From Hymenobacter metallicola (GTDB lineage Bacteria; Bacteroidota; Bacteroidia; Cytophagales; Hymenobacteraceae), in contig NZ_SRMB01000004.1 of NCBI RefSeq assembly GCF_004745645.1, forward strand, positions 434,001 through 498,000: 64,000 nucleotides of DNA. The letters are read 5' to 3'. Of this stretch, positions 31,217 to 40,452 are shown one piece after another. The notes below the pieces were generated by a model. It made no database searches. It was not told the origin of the DNA and saw nothing but the letters and a program-made list of their open reading frames with translations. A program made the translations under genes and the position numbers. Numbering within the stretch: position 1 is the stretch's first letter; the number at the start of each line of letters is the position of its first letter.

Positions 31217-33064
31217 ATGGCCAACCTGCTTTCCTACACCCTTAAAATCGTCGACCTGTTCACGGCTCCGCTCCGCAAAGCGGCTGTGGATGGGGAGTCG
31301 TCGATGGGCCGCGTGACCCGCGCCGCCCAGCGGGTGCAGGCCGCTACCGGCAAGGCTGGCACGAGTGGGGCCGCCTCGCTGGGTAAACTCAGTCAGGCCG
31401 CCCAGGGCGCCGCCGCCAAGGCCGTGCAGATGGGTAGCTCCTTTTCGGCTGCCAATCAGCGTATCCTGAGCACGAGTACCCGCGCTACCAGCAGCTTGAA
31501 TGCACTGGAGATAAAGCTCAACACGCTCAAGCAGGAACGCCGTGTAGCGCTTAATCTCAACGACCTGGCCCGCGCCAACCGCGCCATTCAGGAAGTGGAG
31601 CAGAAGATGGACCAGCTCGAAAACCACGGCCGCCGCAGTGGTGGGGGCTTCGGGCTGGGTGGGCTCATCGGTGGCCTGGCCATTGCCGGCGGTGTCGCTG
31701 GCTTGATGGGTGGCGTGCGCGATACGGCCCAGATGCAGGGCATGAATAACGCCATCACCTTTGCCGCCGGCTCGGCTAAGGAAGGCGCTACCACGCTGCA
31801 GTTTTTGGACCGCAGCAGTGATAAGCTGGGCCTGAATTTGCTCAGCGCCACCGAGGGCTACCGCACGCTGGCCGGCTCGATGATGGGTACCAAGCTGCAG
31901 GGCGAAGGTACCCGGCGCATCTTTCAGCAGGTGGCCACGGCTACCACCGTGATGGGCGCCAGCGGCGAAGACCAAAAGGGCGTTTTTCTGGCGCTAGGCC
32001 AGATCATGAGCAAGGGCAAAGTGCAGGCGGAAGAATTGCGCGGCCAGATTGGGGAGCGGATTCCGGGGGCCTTCAAGATTGCCGCCGATGCCATGGGCGT
32101 AAGCCAGGCCGCGCTCAACAAAATGATGGACGATGGCAAGCTCACCTCCGACGTGTTCCTGCCTCGTTTCGCCGCCCAGCTGCAGAAAGTATTCGGGCCC
32201 GGCCTGGCCAAAGCGGTGAACAGCACCCAGGCCAACTTGAACCGCTTCGATAACGACTGGCTCAAAACCAAAACCATTCTGGTGGAGGCCCTGCTGCCCA
32301 CGGTGATGGAGCTCATGGCCGGCGTGCGCAGCACGATGGAAGTAGTTCGCGCGGCCACCCGCTTCGTGCAGGAGCATGCCACCGCTTTCAAGCTCCTGGC
32401 AACCTTTATCCTGCCAGTAGTAGCGGCCGTGATGGCCTACTCGGCTTACGTGCGCACGGCTGCCATGGTAACCGGTCTGTGGACTACGGCCCAAATGCTG
32501 CTCAATGGCGCTATGATGCTGAACCCGGTGGGCTTGGTCATTGCCGGCATTGCCGCGCTGACTGCCGGCATTATTTACGCCTGGAACAAGTTCGAGGGCT
32601 TCCGCGGCTTCCTCTACGGCTTTGCCGCTTCGGTCAAGCAGATTTTTAAGGGCATTGGTGATATCGTGATGGGCGCCCTTACCCTCGACCATAAGCGCTT
32701 TATCCAGGGGCACCTGGAGCTGCTCAACGTGGCCAAGGCAGCGCGGGGCGGCTATGCGCAGGGTGTGGCGGCTTTCCGGGCTGGCAACGCACCCGGTGCC
32801 GGCGGCACTTCTCCCGACCAGCAGATGGCGGCCAGTGGCCCGATGCCTGCCGGTGGTGGCGTGGGCCTGCCCAATGCCAAGGGCAAGAGCGGTGGGGCCA
32901 CCGGGGCCGGCCGGGGCGTGACCCACATCACCATCAACATTCAGAGCCTGGGCCAAACGACCATTCACTCCACTTCGGTGCGCGAAGGCGTGCAGGAGCA
33001 GAAAGAAGCCGTGCGCACGGCCCTGCTCAGCGTGCTCAACGATGCTAACGCCATGACGACCTGA
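31217..33064 (+). CDS. Tail tape measure protein
   Basis: 615 aa. N-terminal helical region with many Ala, a Gly-rich hydrophobic stretch (GLGGLIGGLAIAGGVAGLMG, about 150-169), the tape-measure signature EELRGQIGERIPGAFKIAAD (about 273-292), and hydrophobic helices near 390-450 (LLATFILPVVAAVMAYSAYV). The C-terminus is Gly-rich. It sets tail length and enters the tube. Placed directly after the chaperone, as expected; ends in overlap with the DUF6046-like gene. Confidence 0.9.
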   Translation: MANLLSYTLKIVDLFTAPLRKAAVDGESSMGRVTRAAQRVQAATGKAGTSGAASLGKLSQAAQGAAAKAVQMGSSFSAANQRILSTSTRATSSLNALEIKLNTLKQERRVALNLNDLARANRAIQEVEQKMDQLENHGRRSGGGFGLGGLIGGLAIAGGVAGLMGGVRDTAQMQGMNNAITFAAGSAKEGATTLQFLDRSSDKLGLNLLSATEGYRTLAGSMMGTKLQGEGTRRIFQQVATATTVMGASGEDQKGVFLALGQIMSKGKVQAEELRGQIGERIPGAFKIAADAMGVSQAALNKMMDDGKLTSDVFLPRFAAQLQKVFGPGLAKAVNSTQANLNRFDNDWLKTKTILVEALLPTVMELMAGVRSTMEVVRAATRFVQEHATAFKLLATFILPVVAAVMAYSAYVRTAAMVTGLWTTAQMLLNGAMMLNPVGLVIAGIAALTAGIIYAWNKFEGFRGFLYGFAASVKQIFKGIGDIVMGALTLDHKRFIQGHLELLNVAKAARGGYAQGVAAFRAGNAPGAGGTSPDQQMAASGPMPAGGGVGLPNAKGKSGGATGAGRGVTHITINIQSLGQTTIHSTSVREGVQEQKEAVRTALLSVLNDANAMTT

Positions 33065-33693
33065 TGCAATACAATATCAACCTGCGGGCCCTGGCTGCCG
33101 AGGCCTTCGGCTACGCGCCCCTGATTCGCTACGAGCTGCCGGAGGAACCCGAGAAAGAAGGCCCGTCAACCGAACTCTATGGCACGCCCTTGCCGCCCGA
33201 TTTTGAGGGTACCGGCCTGCTGGGCTTACCCGTCTTCGCCCGGGTGGAGTTCCTAGCCGCCGCCGGCTGGGCCCAGGTGGTGCTCAATGACCCAATCGTA
33301 GAAATCAGCCGCGACAAGCTCATCGTGACCACCGAAATACAGGGCCGGGATGGCTCCGTCAAGGAGTTTATCAGCAACGGCGACTATGCCGTGACCATCA
33401 AAGGCGTGCTGGCCTCTGACCCCACCGATGGCCGCTACGCCCGGCGCTACCCCACTCGGGAAGTGCAGGCGCTGCAGGCAGTCATCAATGCCAAGGAGGC
33501 CATACCCGTAACGGGCCGCCTCTTCAAGCTGCTGGGCATTCGCAACCTGGTGATCAAAGGCCATAGCTGGCCCGCGCTGCCGGGCTTCACCAACCTGCAG
33601 GCCTACGAGCTGCGCTGCCTCAGCGACGAGCCCATCGAACTACAAACCGCTTCTCTGCCCGCCCTGGGCTTCGCTTTCTCGCCCACGACCTAA
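33064..33693 (+). CDS. DUF6046-like baseplate/tail protein
   Basis: 209 aa, shares one base with the tape measure stop. Contains VVLNDPIVEISRDKLIVTTE, GSVKEFISNGDYAVTIKGVL and RYPTREVQALQAVINAKEAI. This fits the DUF6046 proteins encoded between tape measure and hub in Bacteroidota phages and looks like a tail-tube-initiator or gp53-type role. Overlaps the hub gene by one base. Confidence 0.65.
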   Translation: MQYNINLRALAAEAFGYAPLIRYELPEEPEKEGPSTELYGTPLPPDFEGTGLLGLPVFARVEFLAAAGWAQVVLNDPIVEISRDKLIVTTEIQGRDGSVKEFISNGDYAVTIKGVLASDPTDGRYARRYPTREVQALQAVINAKEAIPVTGRLFKLLGIRNLVIKGHSWPALPGFTNLQAYELRCLSDEPIELQTASLPALGFAFSPTT

Positions 33694-34661
33694 TGCTCCG
33701 CCTCACCTGCCAACTTACTATCGGGCGCTTTACCCTGGATTTCGTCAACGATATCCAAATCGAAAGCACCTGGCAGCAGCTCACCGACACCTGCTCTATC
33801 CGGCTGCCCCGGAAAGCGCTGGTGCTGGGTGGCCAGCTGCTACCCGACGTGCTGAAGGTGGGGGAACGGGTGGAGGTCAAATACGGCTATGATGGCGTGC
33901 TGCGCACGGAGTTTGTCGGCTACATCGTGGGCGTGAAGACGGGGCCGCCGGCCGAAATCCAGTGTGAGGATGAAATGTACCTGCTCAAGCGCAAGCCGAT
34001 TACCCACTCGTGGCGGTCGGTGTCGCTGCAGGGGTTGCTGGAGTACATCCGCAGCCAGGCCGGGCTGAGCTTCGGCATCGAGACGCTGGGTGCGGCCAAC
34101 CTGGGCAAATTCACCATCAACCAGGCCACTGGGGCCCAGGCCCTCGACGCACTACGCAAGGATTATGGCATCCGCTCCTTTTTCCGGGCGGGGGTGCTCA
34201 TTGCTGGCGACCCTTACAAGGCCGTGGCCCAGGCCCCGCGCCACTTGCTCACCTTCAGCCGCAACGTCATCAGCAACGATTTGCAGTATGTGCGGGCTCA
34301 GGACGTGCGCATCAAGGTGCGGGCCATCAGTCACATCGAGGGCAAGAAAAAGGGCCGCAAGCGCATCGTGAAGGAATTCGGGGACCTGCTCGACGGAGAG
34401 CTGCGCACACTCAATTTCGTGGGGGTGGCCGAAGCCGACCTGGAGGCCCGGGCCAAAGCCGAACTAGCCCGCCTGCGCTTCGATGGCTACCGCGGCACGC
34501 TGACCACCTTCGGCGCGCCCTACGTGGAGCATGGCGACGTGGTGGTGATTCAGGACCCAGATTACCCGGAGCGGGAAGGGGCCTACGCGGTGGATAAGGT
34601 GGTCAAATCATTTGGCGTGGGCGGCAGCCGGCGCGTCATCACACTAGGCCCGAAAGCATGA
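33693..34661 (+). CDS. Baseplate hub protein (late control D/gp27 type)
   Basis: 322 aa. Strand-rich N-terminus (TFTLDFVNDIQIE-like), VLKVGERVEVKYGYDG and VGYIVGVKTGPPAEIQCEDE, then a central KFTINQATGAQALDALRKDY. The C-terminal part reads YRGTLTTFGAPYVEHGDVVV. This is the gpD/gp27 hub fold pattern. The hub joins the tube end to the spike encoded by the next gene. Confidence 0.8.
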   Translation: MLRLTCQLTIGRFTLDFVNDIQIESTWQQLTDTCSIRLPRKALVLGGQLLPDVLKVGERVEVKYGYDGVLRTEFVGYIVGVKTGPPAEIQCEDEMYLLKRKPITHSWRSVSLQGLLEYIRSQAGLSFGIETLGAANLGKFTINQATGAQALDALRKDYGIRSFFRAGVLIAGDPYKAVAQAPRHLLTFSRNVISNDLQYVRAQDVRIKVRAISHIEGKKKGRKRIVKEFGDLLDGELRTLNFVGVAEADLEARAKAELARLRFDGYRGTLTTFGAPYVEHGDVVVIQDPDYPEREGAYAVDKVVKSFGVGGSRRVITLGPKA

Positions 34662-35080
34662 GCAACCTGAAAGAGCAATTCGAGCGGCTGATGAATGGCC
34701 AAATCCCAGTGGCCGTCATCAGCGGCACGGTGGTAGCCGTGCGGCCGGACGAGGATACCTGCGACGTGCAGCCCAACAGCGACGATGCGGTGGTATTCGA
34801 TGTGGCCCTGCTCAATGGCATTTATCCGGCCGAGGGCGCCGAAGTGCTGATCGGGCTGGTGGAAAACCGGCTCGTCGACACCTTCCTCATCGCAGCCGAC
34901 AAGGTGACGCACTACCGCCTGGCCACCGAGCAGGAGAATTTCCTCACCTGGGCCCAGGACTTTCTGCAGGCCATCATGCAGCTCACCGTGACCACGCCGG
35001 CCGGCCCGAGCGGAGTGCCCATCAACCTACCCGCTTTTCAGCAACTGGCCGAGCGCCTGCCCAATCTCTTTATCAAGTAG
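34658..35080 (+). CDS. Baseplate assembly protein V-like OB-fold protein
   Basis: 140 aa, overlapping the hub stop (ATGA). The OB-like segment (about 22-82) reads ISGTVVAVRPDEDTCDVQP, then YPAEGAEVLIGLVENRLVDT. The C-terminal ~50 residues (TTPAGPSGVPINLPAFQQLA) may be a short spike or stalk. It corresponds to gpV/gp5 N-terminal domains but is short, so the piercing tip may be supplied by another protein. Confidence 0.7.
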   Translation: MSNLKEQFERLMNGQIPVAVISGTVVAVRPDEDTCDVQPNSDDAVVFDVALLNGIYPAEGAEVLIGLVENRLVDTFLIAADKVTHYRLATEQENFLTWAQDFLQAIMQLTVTTPAGPSGVPINLPAFQQLAERLPNLFIK

Positions 35081-35082
35081 CC

Positions 35083-35277
35083 ATGGCTCTGAACACACCC
35101 CTATTGAAAACGGCCATTCTAAGCATCCTCGACGACCAGGCCAAGCGCACCGATAACCCCGCCCAGGCCCGCGAGGACTTTGCCCAGCAACTGGCCGAGG
35201 CCATCACCGCCCACATCAAAACCGGCCAGGTGCAAACCACCGGTACCGCTGCGGCCCAAACCGGCACTATCCTATGA
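35083..35277 (+). CDS. Small conserved phage baseplate-region protein
   Basis: 64 aa; starts 2 nt after the previous stop and overlaps the next start by 4 nt. A helical N-terminus (LLKTAILSILDDQ) and AQQLAEAITAHIKTGQVQTT resemble a short protein commonly present at this position in Bacteroidota phages. Function unknown. Confidence 0.65.
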   Translation: MALNTPLLKTAILSILDDQAKRTDNPAQAREDFAQQLAEAITAHIKTGQVQTTGTAAAQTGTIL

Positions 35278-35582
35278 AGAGCCTCGACATTCTGCTCGAC
35301 GAGTCGTTCGACCTAGCGGTGTCGGCCCAGGGTGATTTTGTGCTGGGGGAGTCGGAGGCCCAGCACGTGGACTTGCTGCTCCAGAGCCGGCAAGGCGACT
35401 GGCGCGAAAATCCGCTCGTGGGCGTCGGCATTGCCCGCTACCTGAAAGCCCCCTACGGCCCGGCGCAGGCCGCGATGCTGGCCCGCGACATCACCATTCA
35501 GCTCGAGCGCGACGGGTTGCGGATACTGGAGCTTGACGTGGCAGATCTGGCCGATATCACCCTCAACGCAGAACGGCTATGA
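35274..35582 (+). CDS. GPW/gp25-like baseplate wedge protein
   Basis: 102 aa. SLDILLDESFDLAVSAQGDF, VDLLLQSRQGDWRENPLVG and VGIARYLKAP fit the gp25/W family (dl...Gd...l..Q.v...L.t..GE.r..P..G.gi..yl). It forms part of the baseplate wedge that triggers sheath contraction. Overlaps both neighbours by 4 nt. Confidence 0.75.
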   Translation: MKSLDILLDESFDLAVSAQGDFVLGESEAQHVDLLLQSRQGDWRENPLVGVGIARYLKAPYGPAQAAMLARDITIQLERDGLRILELDVADLADITLNAERL

Positions 35583-35884
35583 TCCAGATAAGCGACGGGC
35601 AAAGCCTGCTCGATATCTGCCTGCAGGAACTGGGCACGGTGGCCGTGCTGCACGAGTTGGCCTTGGCCAACAGACTGGCCATTACCGAACCACTCCGTGC
35701 GGGCCAGCTGCTCGTCGTGCCGGCTAGCATCGCTGCCCGGCCTGACGTGGCCGCCTACTTCGCCGCTCGTCAGCAGCGCATCAATACCAGCCTGGGCAGT
35801 GAGCTGGAGGAAGCCGAGCCGGACCCCGTGGACCGCCTGCTCGACTTCGATATCCGAGATTTTTCCAAAAACGATTTCAACTAA
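35579..35884 (+). CDS. LysM-domain tail protein (gpX-like)
   Basis: 101 aa. Residues 5-47 form a LysM motif (DGQSLLDICLQELGTVAVLH ... LRAGQLLVVP). The remainder is helical and acidic (ELEEAEPDPVDRLLDF). LysM proteins of this size (P2 gpX) stabilise the hub. It overlaps the wedge gene and ends 4 nt before the large fibre gene. Confidence 0.75.
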   Translation: MIQISDGQSLLDICLQELGTVAVLHELALANRLAITEPLRAGQLLVVPASIAARPDVAAYFAARQQRINTSLGSELEEAEPDPVDRLLDFDIRDFSKNDFN

Positions 35885-35888
35885 GAGT

Positions 35889-38800
35889 ATGTACGCTGAC
35901 AATATCCGTGACTCCGCTTCGGCGCACATCCGGGCCGGCCAGAGCGACACCTCCGCGGCTGATATGCTCGCCGTTGTCGGTACCGTAGCCGATGCCGTGG
36001 AAGCCCTGGAGGGTTTAGCCGAGGGGGCTCAAATTCTGAAGGGCACTGTAGTGCCGGCGGCCGGCCTGGGCAAGAATGGAGACGCCTATATCAATACCGT
36101 TACCACAGATTTCTTTCTGAAGGAAAATGACGAGTGGGCATTCCAATTTAAGATGCAGGGTCCCGCCAGCACGGTACCCGGGCCACGTGGCCGGCCTGGT
36201 GCCGACAGCACCGTACCCGGGCCCCGGGGGGCAAACAACTACGAGCTGTGGCTTGCCGATGGCAATACCGGTACGCTAAAGCAATACCTGGCTAGCCTGG
36301 AGGGCCAAGATGGTGACAATGGCGAAGACGGAGCACCAGGGAACGTCATGCGTTGGGAGAGCTATGCTCCGACGACGGAAGCTGGCAACCCAGGAGATGC
36401 CTGGTTTCACAGCATCAGCGAAAGCAAGGTTGCCCTCTACGAGTGCTATACCAGCCTGCAGGGCGCCGTTCTTGAAGGCGACGAGCAGCAGCTTACGTCC
36501 CGGTGGCGCAAGCGCTATACCTCCCCTGATGCGGGCGACGCATTGACCGCGGCCAATTTGAGCAACCTCATTACCACCGGTACCGGACTCACGGCGGCTG
36601 TTGAGAATGGCAAGCTCAAGATTTCGCTTTCCTCAGTCGTCGTTACCCCGGGCAATACCGCCCCAGTGGTGAGCTTAAGCGCGCCTGTTGCGGGTGCCAC
36701 GGCCACGGCGGGCACACTACTGAATCTGGTGGCCGTGGCCACCGATGACGTGTCGGTGAGCAGTGTGGACTTTCTCAATGCCGGCGGCGTGGTGCTGGCC
36801 CCCGGCACGAAAAACGGCAACCAGTACACGGCCACTATCACGGTACCCAATACGCCGGGCACCTTTGGTATTACAGCCAAGGCAACAGATGGGGCCGGTC
36901 TGACTAATACGGCTACGGTCAACATTACCATTCAGGCCGCTACGCCGGCCAACACCGCGCCGGTGGTGAGTATCAGCTCGCCGGCTGCAGGGGCCACCGT
37001 TACGGCCGGTACCTCACTGCCTCTGTCGGCCACGGCCACCGATGATGTGTCCGTAAGCAGCGTAGAATTCTATAACGCGGCGGGGGCTTTGCTGGCGCCT
37101 GGTGTCAAAAACGGCAACCAGTACACGGCCAGCATCACCGTGCCCAATACGCCCGGCGCATTCATCATCACGGCCAAGGCCCTCGACGGGGCCGGCCTGA
37201 CCAACACGGCCGCCGTGAGCATCACGATTCAGGCCGCCGTGGCCACGGCGCTACCGGCCCCGCAAAACGTACAGGCTACAGCTATTAGCAGCTCGGCTAT
37301 TTCGGTAGCCTGGTCCCCTGTGCCCAATGCCACTGGCTACGCACTGGAGGCGGCCCTGACTGCCAATGGCAGTTATACCGAAATCTACCGCAACACCAGC
37401 ACTAACTACACCCACGGTGGCCTGCCCGCATCGTCACCACGCCATTATCGGGTGAAGGCCCTGGGCACCGGTGCAAACGCGGATTCGCCCTACTCAGTGA
37501 AGGTCAACGCCACGACGCAGGCAGTACCCTCGACCTACAACAAAACCATTCTGGCCCTGATCATCAGCCAGAGCAATGGCAGTACGCTGGGACGGATGGA
37601 CACGCGCCCGGTCGGGCAGTTCGAGACGGAGTACACGGCCATGCAAACGCCGCGCACCCGCGCTTTCCTGTTCAATGAAACGACGCAGGCAATTGAGCCC
37701 ATCAGCCGCAGCAATGGCCGTTGCTATACCGCTTCGGAGGCCGAGCTAGCGCTGATTGGGGGTGCTGAACTACTGGCTATTGAGTTCGAGAAGCGGAGCA
37801 CGGGCAAGCTGTTCTACAACAACCGTTGGAAGAACGGCAGCCCGATTACCGATTTCGCCAAAACAGCGCCTGATACCTATTACTACAACAGTGCCGTATC
37901 CGCGTCCATTGAAACCAAGGAGGCTTTCGTGGCGGCGGGTGGTCAACTGCTTCCAGAAAACATCAAGCTAGGTATCTGGCAGGGGGAAACCTGGGCTGAC
38001 CTGGATAACTGGATTCCAACGGCAACGGAGTGGACGGACAACTTCACCGACGACGTGGGGCTGCCCGATGGCTGCGACCTGATTGTAGTGTTGCCCAAAA
38101 CGCAGACGGATTTCCACAACGTGGCCCAGGCCCGCGTGAACATCGCCCAGTTTGCTGCGACCTATACCCGCCACAACGTGCTGGTATGGGATGCCGAGGG
38201 CATGAATCTGCAGGACGAGCCGGAAAAGCACCACTACGACTTCCCCAGCCACGTGCTGCGCGCGCAGCAGATGGTGGCCCTGTGGATGGGAGAAACCATC
38301 ACCAAAACATGGGTATCTGAGCGGAAAACGGCCTCGTGTGGGGCGGGTACCACGGGCCCCGACGTGGTACGTCAGGCCTTCAGCACGGTGAACTTGGCTG
38401 ACGCTAACACCAAGGCCCAGACCCTGGCCAACGCGGATCTGCAGTGCGAGGTGGTTGTGTCTGATGCCGACCCGGATTATCCGTACCTGCACGTCCGCAA
38501 GCAGGAAATCACGGCCACGCAGGGTATCACGGTAACGAACACCAACACGATTACCGCTACCGGCTTTGTAGGTGGCAACGGGAGCACCCAGCCTCGCTTT
38601 GCCAAGCACCGCTACGGCTGGCGGGATAACACCCAGCACCCGATTATTGCCTATCAGCGCTTCAAGCTGGTAGACATTGCTCAGCTCATTGGCCCCGAAA
38701 CCGATGGCCAGTACGCCAACCAGGGAGTAAACCAATTCCTGTACGGTGCCCGCACCGGTACGCCCAACTACAGCAACGATTTGGAGGATATTCACTTCGG

Positions 38801-39122
38801 TACTTATGTGAAAGTGAGCAGCTCGGCCGGTCAGGTCGATGTGGGCGCCAATATGTTCACGGTCAACAACAGCCCGGCCTTTGACCCGCGGGCCTTAGTG
38901 GGCAAGTACCTGCGCATTGTCTATGAGCAGACCCGCACCATCCTGCTCCTGGAGGGCCCCACCCGCGCCCAGGACGTAGTGTTGTCGGTGGAAAAATATC
39001 GGATGGAAACCGGCCCGAGCATTGTGATGACACCCACCATTGCCTGGCTGTGGCAGGGCTGCCGCATTGAAGATATCTGGCTGGCGGCCGTGACGATTGT
39101 AGACTTTTCAGCTCCTGTATAA
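35889..39122 (+). CDS. Large modular tail fibre with SGNH-hydrolase-like domain
   Basis: 1077 aa from the ATG at 35889. Modules in order: helical attachment segment (1-60); two short collagen-like patches (GPRGRPGADS and GQDGDNGEDGAPG, about 97-155); two bacterial Ig-like domains (about 257-450) that are near copies (TDDVSVSSV, KNGNQYTA, TVPNTPG repeated); an FN3 domain (about 453-545); an SGNH/GDSL esterase-like domain (about 550-805) with ISQSNGST as block I and DFPSH as the putative catalytic Asp/His; a DUF5977 segment (KTASCGAGTTGP onward, about 807-880); and a C-terminal domain. The enzyme part may deacetylate host surface glycans. The gene lies between the LysM and J genes, an unusual place for a fibre. 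Confidence 0.8.
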   Translation: MYADNIRDSASAHIRAGQSDTSAADMLAVVGTVADAVEALEGLAEGAQILKGTVVPAAGLGKNGDAYINTVTTDFFLKENDEWAFQFKMQGPASTVPGPRGRPGADSTVPGPRGANNYELWLADGNTGTLKQYLASLEGQDGDNGEDGAPGNVMRWESYAPTTEAGNPGDAWFHSISESKVALYECYTSLQGAVLEGDEQQLTSRWRKRYTSPDAGDALTAANLSNLITTGTGLTAAVENGKLKISLSSVVVTPGNTAPVVSLSAPVAGATATAGTLLNLVAVATDDVSVSSVDFLNAGGVVLAPGTKNGNQYTATITVPNTPGTFGITAKATDGAGLTNTATVNITIQAATPANTAPVVSISSPAAGATVTAGTSLPLSATATDDVSVSSVEFYNAAGALLAPGVKNGNQYTASITVPNTPGAFIITAKALDGAGLTNTAAVSITIQAAVATALPAPQNVQATAISSSAISVAWSPVPNATGYALEAALTANGSYTEIYRNTSTNYTHGGLPASSPRHYRVKALGTGANADSPYSVKVNATTQAVPSTYNKTILALIISQSNGSTLGRMDTRPVGQFETEYTAMQTPRTRAFLFNETTQAIEPISRSNGRCYTASEAELALIGGAELLAIEFEKRSTGKLFYNNRWKNGSPITDFAKTAPDTYYYNSAVSASIETKEAFVAAGGQLLPENIKLGIWQGETWADLDNWIPTATEWTDNFTDDVGLPDGCDLIVVLPKTQTDFHNVAQARVNIAQFAATYTRHNVLVWDAEGMNLQDEPEKHHYDFPSHVLRAQQMVALWMGETITKTWVSERKTASCGAGTTGPDVVRQAFSTVNLADANTKAQTLANADLQCEVVVSDADPDYPYLHVRKQEITATQGITVTNTNTITATGFVGGNGSTQPRFAKHRYGWRDNTQHPIIAYQRFKLVDIAQLIGPETDGQYANQGVNQFLYGARTGTPNYSNDLEDIHFGTYVKVSSSAGQVDVGANMFTVNNSPAFDPRALVGKYLRIVYEQTRTILLLEGPTRAQDVVLSVEKYRMETGPSIVMTPTIAWLWQGCRIEDIWLAAVTIVDFSAPV

Positions 39123-39943
39123 TGGCCAGAACGATAACCGAAATTCTAGCTTCCATTCAGCAGGCGCGGGCCAACACGCCCGCCCTAGCTGAATTCAAAT
39201 CCAACTCGGCCACGTCGCTGATGGGACTCTGGTCTTATATCACGGCTGTCGTGCATTGGGCCCACGAGGTGCTCTGGGACCAACACAAGGCCGACGTAGA
39301 CGCGACCCTGGCCCGGGCTAAGCCGGGTACGGCGGGCTGGTACGCTGAGCAGGCCTTGCTGTTCCAGGAGGGTGATACGCTCGTAGCCGACGATGCCGGC
39401 ATTCATTACCTGGCCGGCAGCACGGGGGCGAAAATCATCACCCGAGCCGTAGCCATCGAAAACGAGCTCAGCGGCAAGCTCTTTATTAAGGTGGCCACCG
39501 ATGGCCCCACGCCGGGCACGCTGGCCGCGCTTACCCCGGCCCAACTCACCCAGGTGCGCGGCTACTTTGACCGAAAAGGCTTTGCCGGCGTACGCAAGGA
39601 AGTAGTTAGCCGCGCGGCCGACCGGCTGAAAGTCGAGGCCGAAGTGTACTACGACCCACTCATCAATGTGCCCGCCCTGCAGCTGCTCGTGCAGGCGGCC
39701 GTGCAGCGGTACCTGGCCAACCTCGAATTCAATGGCCTAGTATACCTGGCCCGCATCGAGGACGCCATCCAGTCAGTACCTGGTGTGAAAGATGTAAAGC
39801 TGGTGCGGGTATCGGCCCGGGCGGGTGCTGGCGCCCCGAAAGTCATTAGTCGGTTTTATGAGACGGAAGCCGGCTACATCGTGACCGACGAGGCCGCCGG
39901 TAGTACGCTCGTCGATACCCTCCAATTCCTGCCCCATGCCTAG
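39122..39943 (+). CDS. Baseplate J-like protein
   Basis: 273 aa. LMGLWSYITAVVHWAHEVLW near the N-terminus, AGIHYLAGSTGAKIITRAVA, PLINVPALQLLVQAAVQRYL and YLARIEDAIQSVPGVKDVKL are the usual pattern of gpJ-type baseplate wedge proteins (last element i...I..v.GV..v). It starts in the final base of the fibre stop and overlaps the next gene by 8 nt. Confidence 0.8.
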   Translation: MARTITEILASIQQARANTPALAEFKSNSATSLMGLWSYITAVVHWAHEVLWDQHKADVDATLARAKPGTAGWYAEQALLFQEGDTLVADDAGIHYLAGSTGAKIITRAVAIENELSGKLFIKVATDGPTPGTLAALTPAQLTQVRGYFDRKGFAGVRKEVVSRAADRLKVEAEVYYDPLINVPALQLLVQAAVQRYLANLEFNGLVYLARIEDAIQSVPGVKDVKLVRVSARAGAGAPKVISRFYETEAGYIVTDEAAGSTLVDTLQFLPHA

Positions 39944-40448
39944 TTTCTCCGAGCAAATGCCCACCCGTTACCGGGTGAAGGTATTTAGCCTGCTCACCTC
40001 CTTACTCCCGTCGCTGCTGCGCCGGCCGAAGATGATAGCCTGGCTGCAGGTGCTGCACACGCCCCTGCTCGACCTCTACGAGCAGTTCGCCCAGCATGTG
40101 GCCACAACGGCCACAGAGTTGAGCTACAACGGCCAAACCATGCTGCTGGAAAAGGCCCTGAATGACCGGTTCGACCCAGTGTTTACCCGCATCCGAATTA
40201 TCAACTCGGATACGGACCTGAGCCCGGTCTACCTCAACTTCGTCAGCGAGCAGCAACCGATGCCGATATCCTACTTCGCTTATGAAGGGGAGCCGCTGCT
40301 CTACATGGCCAGCTGGATAGATTTCATGAACCAAACCGGCTTTACCGTGCGGGTGCCGCGGTCTTTGGAAAATCAAGAGGCCCCGCTGCAGGCCCGCATT
40401 AAACAATTGAAACTGGCGCTGATTCGCCACCGCATCGTCTACTTCTAG
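39936..40448 (+). CDS. Baseplate/tail protein (gpI-position)
   Basis: 170 aa. PTRYRVKVFSLLTSLLPSLL, DLYEQFAQHVATTATELSYN and MLLEKALNDRFDPVFTRIRI suggest a helical domain followed by strands. It sits between J and a fibre, where P2-like phages encode gpI, and probably links fibre to wedge. Family not firmly recognised. Confidence 0.65.
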   Translation: MPSFSEQMPTRYRVKVFSLLTSLLPSLLRRPKMIAWLQVLHTPLLDLYEQFAQHVATTATELSYNGQTMLLEKALNDRFDPVFTRIRIINSDTDLSPVYLNFVSEQQPMPISYFAYEGEPLLYMASWIDFMNQTGFTVRVPRSLENQEAPLQARIKQLKLALIRHRIVYF

Positions 40449-40452
40449 CAAC

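Noticed and set aside
36660..37240. Repeated segments in the large fibre considered as a DNA repeat element
   Set aside because: They are two homologous Ig-like protein modules.
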